From Lycorma delicatula (lineage: Eukaryota; Arthropoda; Insecta; Hemiptera; Fulgoridae), in contig NC_134456.1 of NCBI RefSeq assembly GCF_047948215.1, forward strand, positions 59,225,029 to 59,289,028: 64,000 nt of DNA. The letters run 5' to 3'. Of this stretch, positions 1 to 12,539 are shown one piece after another. Made by a program: the position numbers and the translations under genes. Position 1 is the stretch's first letter; each line of letters opens with the position of its first letter. The notes beneath the pieces were generated by a model, which did not search any database, was not told where the DNA came from, and saw nothing but the letters and a program-made list of their open reading frames with translations.

Positions 1-439
1 TTAGTGAAAAAAACTCATGTCGAAGGTAGATTCAGCACACAGATTTCATACAGAGAATGAAAATTCATTCTTTAGGAAAACTGTTGATCATTCAAATAAT
101 TTTTTTCAAAACGACGCAGTATGTTTTCGCAAAATAACTGAAACTAAAGGAATAAAAAATTGTCTAATAAGTGCAATATTTCATCACGGGCAGTCAATAA
201 AAGGACATATAGTAGTAGCATGTTCAAAATTGGATTAAAGCTAATGATTTATTAATTGCAAAAAAAAGGTTGGTCACGAAATTCCAAAAACGTTTGTTTT
301 AGTTTTAGAACAAATTTGATTTTTTATTAGACACGTGAATACAATCGAAAATGTTATTAGCAAACACACGACGATACCAGAATTTTTATAAATATAAAAA
401 TAAAACAGTTTTAATTTAAAGACTGAACAGAAAACAAAA
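1..439. other. AT-rich sequence, no gene seen
   Basis: No exon, repeat or element could be supported. A 73-codon open frame at 17-238 has no recognisable domain. Confidence 0.5.
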
Positions 440-670
440 AACAGATGATATCCAAACTCCCAAAACAATAAAATTGTTAAGGTTTCGGCGAGAATTAGCC
501 GTCAATTGAAAACATCAAAACTCGAAAATCAAAATTCAGCAATTTATTTATTTATATTTCTTCAAAAATACATTGTCCGAATAAAAAATTAAAGATACGT
601 ATGAAAGGCGAGATAATAATTGCTATGTATTTTTCCTACTTCATTTTCTCAAATACAACAACATTCACAG

Positions 671-825
671 TTAAATATTTTATTTCTAGGTATTGAATAT
701 TAAATATTCATAAATATTAAATATTTTATTTCTAGGTATTGAATATTAAATATTCATAAATATTAAATATTTTATTTCTAGGTATTGAATATTAAATATT
801 CATAAATATTAAATATTTTATTCCT
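671..825. repeat. 46 bp tandem repeat, about 3.5 copies
   Basis: TATTTCTAGGTATTGAATAT begins at 681, 727 and 773, an exact 46 bp period, followed by a partial fourth unit. It lies within the left arm of the foldback element. The right arm has only about one diverged unit, so the array expanded after the arms formed. Confidence 0.9.
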
Positions 826-1271
826 CTGCTAATATTGTAACTAAACGACAGAACTTTTTTAATACAAAACAAATATGAAATCATCGAGAAATAATTGGAG
901 ATAAACAATTTTTTTATACACTTGTATAATAGCACAAATTATATGTTGATAGAAAATTCAAAAACTTGCCGGCCCGATTTCATATTTTTAAGAACAAATT
1001 TGAACAAAACTTCAATATTTTACGCTTAACATTATTATTTATTGTTCTACGGAAATGCATTGCGATTTCAAAAATAAGTTCAAATTTGTCGGTTACGTAG
1101 AAAAAATTCTATAAAGAACTATAATCAATTTCTAATTTCAATAAAAAGATGACTTAATGAACAGATCAGCAGTAGGGGCGATACGGGTTGTTGTGACAAT
1201 TTAAAGTGAATGTTACACTCGTTGTGTGAACTAATTATCATTGGTAGGTTTCTATTGATATATTTATCATA

Positions 1272-1884
1272 CTAGGTGTGATAAAAAAATACGGTGAATG
1301 AATTTTTATAGCGGCAACTGCCGACGCTACATCCATATGCTGTAATTTGTCCAATAGCGTGATCAACTGAGACAGGCTGGGACAACTTGTAACACGTTCG
1401 AGCTTGCCAGAGCCGCTAGAGTGAGGTTGTGTTTATCGTGTCTGTTGCGCAACATGGATTTTGAACAACGCATTAACATTAAGTTTTGTTTTAAGTTGCA
1501 AAAGAGTCCCCACGACAACGCGCCGTGCCACACCTCGCTTCTCATTCGCGAGTTTTTGGCCGAAAAAAGTGTACCTGTCTGTCCACATCCGCCATACAAA
1601 CCGGATTTAGCACCATGCGACTTTTGGCTCTTCCCAAAAATTAAAACTGTGCTTAAAGGAAAACGTTTTGACACCACTGTTGACATTGAGAGGGCCACGA
1701 CCGAGCAGCTGAAAGCCCTTCCGAAAGACGCCTTCCAGAAATGCTCCAGTCATGGAGTCAACGTTGGGATAAGTGCATTGCTAGCCAAGGACAGTACTTT
1801 GAAGGTGATTAAATCGAATTCTATGTAACCTTATTACTTATTTTAATAAAAAATTATTCACCGTATTTTTTTTATCACACCTCG
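1272..1884 (+). mobile_element. Internally deleted mariner element (irritans-like ends)
   Basis: Inverted ends of about 30 bp, AGGTGTGATAAAAAAATACG at 1,275 and its reverse complement ending at 1,881, differ at very few positions. Both sides are flanked by TA (1,270-1,271 and 1,885-1,886), the mariner target duplication. At 613 bp it is about half the usual 1.3 kb length because the middle of the transposase is missing. It sits in the interior of the foldback element, so it inserted later than, or together with, that element. Confidence 0.85.
1454..1828 (+). pseudogene. Mariner transposase with an in-frame internal deletion
   Basis: The ATG at 1,454 opens a 124-residue frame. Its first ~17 residues (MDFEQRINIKFCFKL) are the mariner N-terminus. 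It then jumps at about 1,505 directly to the second catalytic block (HDNAPCHTS), followed by PDLAPCDFWLFPK. The spacing from the Asp of HDNA to the Asp of APCD is 34 residues, matching DD34D mariners. The first catalytic Asp and nearly all of the DNA-binding helix-turn-helix region are gone, so it cannot be an active transposase. The deletion kept the frame open to the stop at 1,828. The C-terminus (FQKCSSHGVNVG) has drifted from the usual Trp-rich tail. A start further upstream would need a non-ATG codon. Confidence 0.8.
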
Positions 1885-2840
1885 TATGTTCCTAACGGTT
1901 AAAAAGTGATATTGATTTTTGAAAATTCAAAGTGACACCTTATTTTAGAATAATATTAATTTTTGAAACAAAGAAATTACGTACCATTAATATCTTTTTT
2001 CAGCTAATAAATTATTTTCAATCATTGAATCATTTGATACTGTCATGAATTAAAAATAATAGATCAAACTTTCTTTTTCATTAACTTTAAACATTGTCAA
2101 AAATTCAAAGATAAAAAATTAAGTATATTTTAACAAAAAATTCAAAAATAATTGTGTAAATTAACATGCACATTATTTTACATGATACTCCTTTATGTAA
2201 TTTAATTTAATTTAATTGCATCAAAAAATTGTATACTGTAGAAGTTCTTATAAATGACTAATTAGGATTTAGAACTAGAGAATGATCACTCATATGATTT
2301 GCAATGGGAATTATCATCTTTCCAAAGCAAGTAAAGAAGAACACTCGCTTACGGATCATGAATTATTAGGATTTATGTTTGAAGTATGAAATCAGGCCAG
2401 CAAGAGTTTTTGCATTTTCAATCAACATATTTTAGAAAATTTGATGATTTTTTTATTATATGATTTGTGTTAGTATATACATGTGTATAAAAAAATTGTT
2501 TATCTCCAATTATTTCTCGATGATTTCATATTTGTTTTGTATTAAAAAAGTTCTGTCATTTCGTTACAATATTAGTAGAGGAATAAAATATTCAATATAT
2601 AGGAATAAAATATTTAACGGTGTATGTTGTATTTGAGAAAATGAAGTAGGAAAAATATATAACAATTATTATCTTGCCTTTCATACATATCTGTAATTTT
2701 TGATTCGGACAATGTCTTCTTGAAGAAATATAAATAAATAAATTGCTGAATTCTGATTTTCAATGTTTTCAATTGACGACTAACTTTCGCCAAAACCTTA
2801 ACAATTTTATTGTTTTGGGAGTTTGGATTTTCTTTACAGA

Positions 2841-5149
2841 TGATAACAGGAAGAATTAATTGTTGATTTTTTTTTATTTTAAAATTAATAATATTTTTTG
2901 TATTTATATAAAAGCAAACACTGGATTCATATCAGTTTGAAATGCCTGAAATATCATCATTAATTTTTTATTGTAATTAACATTTTTTTTCCAAAATCAT
3001 CCATAATAACAATTGCAATGTTTGTACCTGCAAAATATTGTCATGAAATCTAAGTTTGTGATATATTATGGAATGAAAATCAGTGTTACTCAAGAGAAGT
3101 ATCTGAAGAAATACAGAAAGTATTTATGTTCCATTTATATCCCAGGGTTTGTAGTAGACGTTTTTTTAGTGAGCTTAGGATTCTTATCTTACTGAATTTA
3201 TGCATGCATACATGAAGTGTAATCTTTGTAAAATGTAACCAAAAATCCAGTGAAAAGATATCATAACAACTACATTTTTATCAGTGCATAGAACAAAATT
3301 TCTTTATTATAAAACAAAACTCTTTGAGAATGCAACTCTCCTTATTAGAGAATAAGACCTAAATAAACTACTCAATGGGTTCAAAATGACTTTTAAAAAC
3401 CCAACAAATTAAAAAATTAGCTTAATAGTTATTTGGTTAATGAGGCATATTGGAATAATTCACTTTCTGAATAATTTAACATCAGTAATTGCCAAATGAA
3501 GTTAAAAAACTGAAGAAGTGGGAGATGAAAAAAGGAAGAAAAGTTGAATAAATAAATATCATAATACAGAATAGATTAACATATTTACTTTACTCTCCAC
3601 TTAAGGGTTTTGCTGTACAGTAAGCTGTTTTATTTTTCTTTATTTGTATTGAAGTTGTAATTTTTACATTTCTATTATGATGTGTTATTTGACTGCAAGT
3701 CTTCTGCTGGTATAATTTAAATTTATGTAAGTTTTTGCCTTTATTTAATTGTTTAAATTGTTAACATGAATATTCACCTGCTGGGTTGTCTTCCCTGTAA
3801 CTCAACTGTGTTGTGTTAAAAATAAATAATTAGACAAAACATAGTACAAATTTAAGATCTTTTTAAAATTATTATATAATTTAAGGTAAATAATAATAAC
3901 ATAACTCATGTTCTAACACTTTAATAGATAATGTTAATAAATATTGTTTTTGTTAATAACATTATCTGTACATTTACAATTGGTTAGTTGTAATATTAAA
4001 ACAAGCAGGTAGTGGGATATACATAAATAAAATATATAGTTTCTTAACATGAACCATAGTTGTTTATATTGCTTGGTTCTTGGGTTGCTGTTGTTTTCAC
4101 TGTAACATCACTCATAAACATCATCCTCCTCATCTGCTCCCAAAAATCAATTTTTCTTTGTAATTATTAAAATATTAAAACAATTAAATAAAAGTGTCCC
4201 TCAGATAACTATAATTTGAATAATGGAAGACTACTGCTACTCATATTTAATTCACTTATGAACGAGTAAGTTCAACCTCACACAGATTTTTCAAAAGTGA
4301 CAAAAAAATATATAACTAATATTGTTTTGCTACATGATATTTGTTTTTTGGGTTTCTTGGAGCCAAAATTTCTATACTTTGTAAAAATAAATAAGATTAT
4401 TTAATTTGTCAGAAGTAAAATTAATTGTACACTTTGTAATAAAATAAAATGATTAATTAATCAATCAAATTAATAATAAATCAGTTTTTTATCTATGTAA
4501 AATTTTAATTAATTTTGATGTACTGTAACGGTTTTATGAACAAAATATGTAACTAAATATTTAACTTCCATTGTATTAATTATATTTAAATTATTTACAA
4601 GCATTTATCCTGCAAACTGAAGGCAATAATAAGTCTACAAAGAATTTTAAAAAAATTTAAAGTTACAAAACATTACCAATAAAATAAATAAGATTATCAA
4701 ATCACAAAACATTTTCTTACATTGTGCTGTAATTATTAAATGAATATAGTTATATACAGAATATAAGAACAAAGGTTTTATAAACAAGATTTTTATCCCT
4801 TGAAAATTGTTCTAAAGTATGTCCAATTTTATCCTATTTTTTGCAGTGAAAAATTTATCCATTTTTGCAATTATCATTACTAAGTAAAACAGAAGTAAAA
4901 GTTGAATATTTAGCTGTGTAACACATTTATTAATTAAAAACGTTTTTAGATCATTACAATTTCTTTTAGCTGCAGCAAAAAATTTGTTTTTTTACTAAAC
5001 AAAAAAAGCATTAATTAGAAATAAACCAAAATACTACTAACATTCGAATTTGCCATGGTTTTGCTTTGATAACTTCAAATAAAATAAAAAATTGCCTGAC
5101 CAGATACAAATTCTGTAATTATGGATTGATGCTTCCACTTATCAGTGCA
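2841..5149. other. AT-rich sequence, no gene seen
   Basis: Only short random open frames, and no splice-bounded exon. No repeat could be tied to another part of the window. Confidence 0.4.
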
Positions 5150-5250
5150 TAGCAGCAAAGAAAATTCATTTTCACCCCACCACCCCCTCCACTTTGTAAC
5201 TGAAAGTAATACCATATTCTTCTTCAAAAAGTTTTTAAAAATAGGATAAA
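5150..5250. repeat. Copy of a MITE-like terminal sequence
   Basis: The stretch around TTTCACCCCACCACCCCC, followed by AACTGAAAGTAATA and TTCTTCAAAAAG, resembles the left terminus of the inverted-repeat element at 39,525-39,630. Only one end was found here. Confidence 0.45.
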
Positions 5251-6439
5251 AAGATTTTACGGATAATTACTACTAGCTACGTATATTAAAATACTAGGAT
5301 AAAAATTTTATTTTTTTATTACTGGGTTCTTACAATTATATCAGGTGTGTTAACAATTTAAAACTGTTTTGCACTGATTTCAATCATAAATTCAGAACTC
5401 ATTCTCAACTGTTATTGCGGAAAATAAAATTTTAACAGAACCAGAATAATTTTTTTTTTTAACTTTAATAAAGATGTCTTTCAGATATTAGTGTATATAG
5501 TCAGCCTTTTACCCTATTTTTCCTCAGTAAACCACTTTGCCCATACTTCTCTTACCTAACTATAATAAGTTAAACCTTCCTTTTCCTCTACTTTCTTCCA
5601 TTATACAGCCTACAACAGATACTTTTTCTTTTGTCATTGCCTTGCCCACTACACCCACAATCTGGCTCTTGTCATATGTCATCACGGCTATCAACATTGA
5701 ATTTTTTGAATAGTAATATTATTTTTCATCAAGTATTTGATCATATTCATCTGATCATATTTAAGTAATGTAAATCATGTTTAAAGTCTGCCTAACAAGT
5801 TGAGTTCTTATTGAAAAGGAAGTTCTTATTGAGAAGGAGTATGGTAAGTGTGTGTGATGTACCAAAATTAATCAGTTTTTATTGGAAGTGCATTTTGATT
5901 GGTTAGAAGCGGGGTATCACTGAAGTAAAACATTACTGTAATGTATTATAATATAAATGTATTTAGCCACTACTATAATGATTGCATTCTTTTGAACTTC
6001 TCAGAGCCTGGGGTCGGATCAATGTATATTGATTTGATTAATAAAATGATGGTAAGATGTAAGAGATTTTTTGAGGTTTTTAATTTTGCTATAGGTGGTT
6101 TCTCTGTTAATATATGCTTGATTTTTTAATTTTTTACACATTTAGTAATTTGTACTTGCATACATTATTAAATATATATTTTTTAAATTTAATATATTTC
6201 ATCATACTGATCAAGAAATATTTGCATATTTTTTTAATTAATAAAAATGAACTTCTTTTTATAGAGCTAACAAATTAATTTACAAATGAATATATTCATA
6301 CACTGAGAATCAAAGTAACAGAAGAGAATCACAGCCAAACACATATATTAACTAAACTGCCAATTCTATAAAAATTAAGTTAATTCTTATTAGTAAACAA
6401 TACAATTAAAAAATTCAAGAACAGGTATGAAGATCACAA
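5251..6439. other. AT-rich sequence, no gene seen
   Basis: A pyrimidine-rich patch lies at 5,510-5,690. No exon, domain or paired repeat was recognised. Confidence 0.35.
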
Positions 6440-6460
6440 AGTTAAGAAAAATATTTTTAG
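6440..6460. repeat. Target-site duplication, left copy, of the dimeric SINE
   Basis: Matches 6,908-6,926 apart from one extra A and a final G. Confidence 0.7.
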
Positions 6461-6907
6461 CTTATGACCAGCCCATCGAGTTGGTCTAGTGGTGAACTCG
6501 TCATCGCAAATCATGCAAGCAGATTTGATTTCGAGTCAAAGTTCTAAGATTCAAATCGTAAAGGCATTTATTTACTTTTTATACGGATTTGAATACTAGA
6601 TCGTGGATACCAGTGTTCTTTGGCGGCTGGGTTTCAATTAATTGCACATGGTTGACCTGAGACTGTAAAAGAATACACTTCATTTACGTTCATACATATC
6701 ATCCTTATTCATTCTCTGAAGTAAGAGCTTACGATGGTTCTGGATGCTAAACAGAAAAAGAAAAGATTATGGGCAACAACTGCTAACAAGAATTTAGCCC
6801 TAATGGAAATTTGTAAAGAGTGTAAAATGCTATGCATGACCGGGATTTGAATTCCGGACCTCCCAATGAAAAGCTGAGGTGCTACCACTCCACCATGGTG
6901 ATCAGCC
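6461..6907. mobile_element. Dimeric SINE: two tRNA-headed units facing each other
   Basis: The left unit reads on the plus strand. It has a tRNA-like A box (GGTCTAGTGGTGAAC), a degenerate B box, the body CGGATTTGAATACTAGATCG, and a tail near ATTCTCTGAAGTAAGAG to about 6,760. The right unit reads on the minus strand, and its tRNA-like head ends at 6,905 (plus strand: ACCGGGATTTGAATTCCGG, then CTACCACTCCACCATGG). One duplication, AGTTAAGAAAA(A)TATTTTTA, flanks the pair at 6,440-6,460 and 6,908-6,926. The two units therefore seem to have inserted as one. Confidence 0.7.
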
Positions 6908-6926
6908 AGTTAAGAAAATATTTTTA
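6908..6926. repeat. Target-site duplication, right copy, of the dimeric SINE
   Basis: AGTTAAGAAAATATTTTTA, matching 6,440-6,460. Confidence 0.7.
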
Positions 6927-9900
6927 TTTTTTGTATAGTTTAGCGAAATAAAACAATTAAAAATTATTAAACATTAAATTACCCACTTTTAAATATTTTA
7001 AAGCAGGTTATTTAAATATTCAATTTGTTTTTTAATGTTGAACTGATTTTTTGCAGTGAAGGAAAGTTACAATAAAGCAAATGTTATTAATTAATGTTAA
7101 AAACAACAATTACTGTATTTACATAAAATTGTACAGAAACATTTCTATTGATAACATGGTATTACAGTTACAGTCATCTGCTACTAATTCAGTTTAAATT
7201 TAACACAATATTTAACAGTAATATCAACAACACTATTAATAACATCTAGCAGAAAGAAGTTTTAATTTTTTTTATAATTCTATGATGTGGTTAACTTAAA
7301 AGGTTATATATTACAGACTTTCTTATTGGACCACTGTATAAGAATACAACTATCAACATTCTTTTAAAAAAATAATCTGTTTTATATTTATTTTGATTAT
7401 TCTCTAAATATTATAAAATATTACTTTATTGATTTCTAAATTATTAATTGTTGCAAATGAATAAGTTACAAATTTATGTACTAAAAGGTAGGATGATAAT
7501 ATTGTCTTCAGATTCTGCAGAACTTTGTATAGAACTATTGACTGTGACAAATAAATGGGGATTTTCTTTTAACATTATTGCGAGTAGAAACAGTTACCAC
7601 TCCAAAAGCTGTTTAATTCTACTCACATCAGCTGTTATATAAAACCTAGGCAGTATGTCAAGAGTTTAGGGACAGTATTAGTTCTTCCTCCTTCAGAAAC
7701 ATATATTACTAACAACTGATAGTAACAAGTACGATAATATAATTAAAAACGTACTATTAAAAAAATTCAGAATAAACCCACCATTTTCTGCATAAATATC
7801 AAGAGCAAAGTAATAGTTAAAATGGTAACATGAGAATTCCATCGTTTTAATTTCAAATATATTTCTGTTAAGACTAAAATTTATTTTCAAAGTAGCAGAA
7901 TAATAGTTTCATTGCTTTAAAAATTCTTTAATTAAATTTTACTATTTTTACTCTACATTGTGATAAATTAGTTTAAGTGTACATATGTATTTAGTGTTGG
8001 ACCTGCTAGGCAAGATAAGGAATGCCAGGCATTTCTCCTGTGGGTTGATTATCCTCATCCTCATCCTCTTCTTATTCACATATCCTTCACTTCTTCCTCT
8101 GATCAGGTCTGTGGAAGTTTGGTCAGCTGCCTTGTTTCCATCTGTGACGTTATGCTAGTATCGAACAAGGCACCCATTTCTTTATTGGAACATAATGGAG
8201 TGGCAACCCTGCTTATCTGACTACCCAAGGACTGTGTGTCTATGTAGACATTGCACAAAAAAGGATATATATCTGGAGTACCTGCTGGGTAAAGCCAAGC
8301 CTCCTTAATATTGTGTAATCAATTTTACAGAGGGATAGTACTCTGAAAAATTCTGAAACCTTTTGGAAGATTATTAGTAAATACCAGTTTTTGTTTGGTT
8401 TTCCCTAATTTATTTATTTTAATTCCTTTGTATTTTTTTAACTATTATTACTTGTTTTAATTTATTTCTGGATTCATTCAAGGTATGAATTTTGATTCCT
8501 ACTTTGTAGGTTTACATTTATTTTATTATTTTAAAATAATTATTAATTTAATAAAAAATAAATTATTTATTTAATTAATTAATTATTTAATTTAATTAAT
8601 TATTTATTTAAATTAATTATTTCATTTAATTAATTAATTATTTATTTAAATTAATTATTTCATTTAATTTATTTTATTAAAATAAAATCAAATAATACTT
8701 ATTTTTTGTAATGAAATAAAATAATACTTATTTTTTATCATTATATTCTTGTAATGACTTTACTAATGAAGAACTAACACTTTTTTCATTTATACAGATC
8801 ATTACTTTCAATAGACCACAATCTTCACCCTTAGTTGTAAATAAAATACAAAAATTTTCCATTCTGCTTTGAAACATTAAAAAGATGGACACAAAATAAC
8901 ATATTAATACATGAAAACAGGCATGAATAAAGGAATTATTTCATACATTAGTAGATCAATCAGTTATTTTGTAAAATAATCCATTACTGAAGAAATAACA
9001 GAAATTTAACTTAGTTTATATTATGATCACCTGTACAATAAGATAAGCTACTGGAGGATTAATAAAAATTATATTACTTAAATTTCACTAATACCTATTA
9101 TATTAATACTAAAATCTAAGATTCTACATAGACCAAAATTTAACAGTTTCTCGGAAGATCAAAATACAATTTTAAATATTATAATACCTGTTTTATATTG
9201 TGCTACAATAAAAAATTGTAATAATATAAACCCTCTTTAATATCATTCATCCTTACTCTGAAGAATGTGAACTTGTTAATTACTTAGAATTATAACACTC
9301 TAATCCATTAAAGTAAAAATTTGGCATACCTAATAACCTTAGCATCCTCGTTACCCAAAATTGAAATGATAATGTACAAAAAAATAATGGTCAATGTGCT
9401 CTATTGAAGTACTCTTCAATAGAAATTTGAAGAAGACATAGTTGCAAATTATATTTTTTTAAGAAAAATGATTACTGTTAAAAAAAATTGTAATAGTTTG
9501 AATTTTGATATTCATCAAACACTGGATTTTAAAAACCATATTTTTTTAAAACTGACTGTGGTACAATCTATTAAATTTAAAAAGTAGTAAAAAAACTTTA
9601 AGAAAAAGCTTTTTCTTAATTTATGTTAAATTTTTTCAGAGAATGCTGATGAGAGTGCTAAGAATTATGGTGCAGCTGGATATGGCACAGGAGTTCAAAT
9701 TATGCTTTGGAAGCTCTTTTTATTAATGATGTATTCAAAGAGTGTGTGTGATTTAAATTTAGTTCTTTTTATGTTTTTCTATGTTTGTAAATCTTGAATT
9801 GCGTAAGTATCATTCTGCTTCCCTAGTTCATTTGTACAGCTTTCATGTTGCTATTGAATAATTGTGTTTATGTAGCTTGTTTCAGAGAGGTAGTTTGCAT

Positions 9901-11802
9901 AAGTAAATTCAACATTTGAGTGAAGTACTTTTATGTGTTCATTGGTAATAGTGAAAACCTGAATCTTACTTGGCCTAAAAACAACTTGTTACATCTGAGC
10001 AGTCCAGTATGAACATCCCAATAAATCAAATCTATTGAACTGTTCATGTAAAATTGTTCTGAAATTTATGAAAGAGCTCATTTTATGACTGTTCTGCTGA
10101 ACTGATTTAGTTCAAATAGATATTTTACTATGTATAGTTCATCCTGGTAGTCATTTGTAAAAGTGATCTGTGTAGTATGGTTCTAAAACTTTGTCAGATG
10201 GAGTGATAGGAAGATTTGTTAGTTGCAATTTTATTAACAGTGTAATATGCATAACAATGGTATCTACATAAACAGGAAGTAGGACAGGAGGTAGGTTTTC
10301 AGAACTGGAACAAATACATAAAAGTTCTTCACTCAATCACTGAATTTATTTTTGTAAACCCCCTTATTGAAACAAAACACACGAGCACCTTCAATAACAT
10401 GAAATAAACAACAAAGAACATGTACTACTTACACATGTACTCAAAATAAATATACATAAAAACAACATTGTAAATGATTTAAACTCAATTTAAACCACAC
10501 ACATCCCCTCTTTGCACCTTATTATAAACAATAAAAACTTGATTTAAATATCAGCACCTCACCTAACAGTTATAACATTAAGTATTGCCAGTGACATTCT
10601 CTGAAGAAGCCTACATTTAGAGCAAATCCTATTTCAGATACAGGTGCAATTTTTTCTAATTAATTTTCAGATTTAAATAATTGTACTGAAATCAATTTAT
10701 AGCTTTATTTTTTTATATTTCTTAAAGACTTCAATTCTTATTTATTCTCACAATTTATTAAGTTAACTACAATTTTAAACCAATCCAGTCCCAGCAAAAC
10801 TATTGTTATTACATGTTTTCCATTACCATTGTTTGAAAAAATATATTCCAGTTGGAATACAACTTAAACTACCTATTTGATGACATTTTTGCATTGTAAT
10901 AAGAAATACACCAATAACTGAACTGTTATTTTACATATAGGTGGCTATTTCATATAAGGAAGTCTTTGAGATAGGGAGATTTAGGTTGTTATTAATGATG
11001 TATATGACACCACCATAAATTCGCATGTAAAAGATAAGTTACATGTGAAATCTTCATGCATTTAGATTTTTTTAAAGAAAATCAGTTTTTTTTGTTTTTT
11101 AAAATGTTTTAACTGATTGTAAATTTAACTCAAATTGTACATTTAAACTTTTCCTGTGTTTATTTTTTTCTTTTGTAATTTACTTGTATTTTTTATTTTG
11201 TTAGACTGATTTATATATTCATTACACACCTGAAAGATGTTTAGTGTTATGTCTTTATTATTAAGATTTTCACTGAACATTATAATGTTCAAAGAGGATT
11301 CATCAAATTTTTTTATCAATTTAATAAAAAAGGATACAGGCAACATTAATTTAAAACCTCCAACAATTGAAATATAAATCCATACTTTCACATTCCCTCC
11401 ATCTTCTTATTCCAATTTTCCTGTACTTCTGAATTATAAAGCTTATAAAACAAACTATTCACATAGACAAATAAATCAGCAGAAAGAGACAAACTCCTTT
11501 TATATAAAATATTATGTATATCTCAAGTTCTGCTGTTGGTAACACTATACATTCATTGAAATCAATTTATAAAATTAACAATTCTGTTTATTGTAATATC
11601 AATTTCTTGATGATCAAATATTAGTCATACAGCAGCATAAAGTATACTGCATAATAAACAGCAGCATTATTACATAGTCAACTCCTTAATTTAATCAATA
11701 ATAATAGCTAATCACTAGTTTAAACAAAAAACAATTAAATTAATCTGATGGGTATTCATAAACTAAAAATAAAAAACCATTTGCAGAGTCATACGTCTAT
11801 AT
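6927..11802. other. AT-rich sequence with no firm gene
   Basis: Holds a GC-richer unexplained patch at about 8,000-8,340 and a simple AATT-rich array at 8,520-8,690. A stretch at 9,640-10,340 reads as broken coding sequence on the minus strand but matches no family I know. Nothing else could be supported. Confidence 0.35.
8520..8690. repeat. Low-complexity TTAATTAATTATTTA array
   Basis: An AATT/ATTT-based simple sequence with a roughly 50 bp higher-order repeat (TTTAAATTAATTATTTCATT occurs twice). Confidence 0.8.
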
Positions 11803-12050
11803 TATAAAACTAGAAAATCTGATGTGGACACCACATGACTTCCTTGTACGCCTATTAAATTACATTAGGCATTTTAAAAGTACATAAAATGTGATTTCAC
11901 TAATATCTTCTGGTTTTTTCATATTTTTTTTTATTGTTATTATTGAATATTATTTATTGTAATTTGTTTTTACAATCATAGGTTAATAATTATTACTAGA
12001 TCAATATATTTAAATTAAATAAAAGTAAAAAAAAAGGAAAATGGAAAAAG
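11803..12050 (-). repeat. Dispersed repeat family D, copy 1 (partial)
   Basis: Reads as the reverse complement of about 61,510-61,731. It contains AATCTGATGTGGACACCACA, then ACTTCCTTGTACG, then the TTTTTCATATTTTTT and ACAATCATAGGTTAATAATT blocks. It also matches 12,540-12,790 in direct orientation. Confidence 0.7.
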
Positions 12051-12275
12051 GAAGAAAATGTTGCAATCAAAGAAGAAATAAAAAGATTAAGAGAAGATGA
12101 TAAATAAGAGGAAGAAAACGTTAAGACTAAGGAAAGAATAAAAAGATTAAGAGAGGATGATGAATATGAACGTGTACACAAATTCAGATCAGAAGAATTA
12201 TATCAAACCAAAGAGCGACTAAATGATTGGCAACATAAAACAAATAAACGAGTATATGATAAGTATAAATGAATA
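12051..12275 (+). other. Charged, partly duplicated coding-like segment
   Basis: One plus-strand frame reads a highly charged helical peptide. A block ending IKRLREDD is present twice about 66 bp apart, with one stop codon between the copies, and continues through YERVHKFRSEELYQTKERL to a stop near 12,272. The Lys/Glu/Arg make-up suggests a coiled-coil or gag-like relic. It lies between two copies of repeat D and is absent from copy 3. No family was recognised. Confidence 0.3.
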
Positions 12276-12539
12276 AAAGATAAAAAAGTTTTTCCACTTT
12301 ATTAAAGATCAGGCATGTGTATATGTTATTTTTATGAGGGTCTATTTTTCAGTCGCTCTATAATTAACTTTAATGTAGATAAAATTAACAGGAATTTCAG
12401 AATAATTAAATAAAATTAAACTAGAAAATCAAAAAATAGATTCTAAATTATAACTTTCTATAAAAATAATAATCAATAAATAAATAATATAAAAATAAAT
12501 AATAATCATATAATCATAATAGTCAGATGTTTCACCAAA

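Larger units (their letters stand above)
440..2840. mobile_element. Foldback-type element with long inverted arms
   Basis: The left arm (about 440-990) reads as the reverse complement of the right arm (about 2,385-2,840). The match runs through the stretch holding AACAATAAAATTGTTAAGG, the TGAAGTAGGAAAAAT-type block and the inner GGCC(C/T)GATTTCATA block, with small indels. The arms look roughly 85-90% alike by eye. The left arm has gained a 46 bp tandem array that the right arm holds as about one unit. The interior carries a separate mariner insertion and no transposase of its own, so this looks like a non-autonomous long-inverted-repeat (foldback) transposon. The exact outer ends and any target duplication were not resolved. 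Confidence 0.65.

Noticed and set aside
17..238. 73-codon frame with HGQ…VVACSK, faintly like Helitron helicase SHGQLYVACSR
   Set aside because: The two half-motifs have the wrong spacing and nothing else around them supports a helicase.
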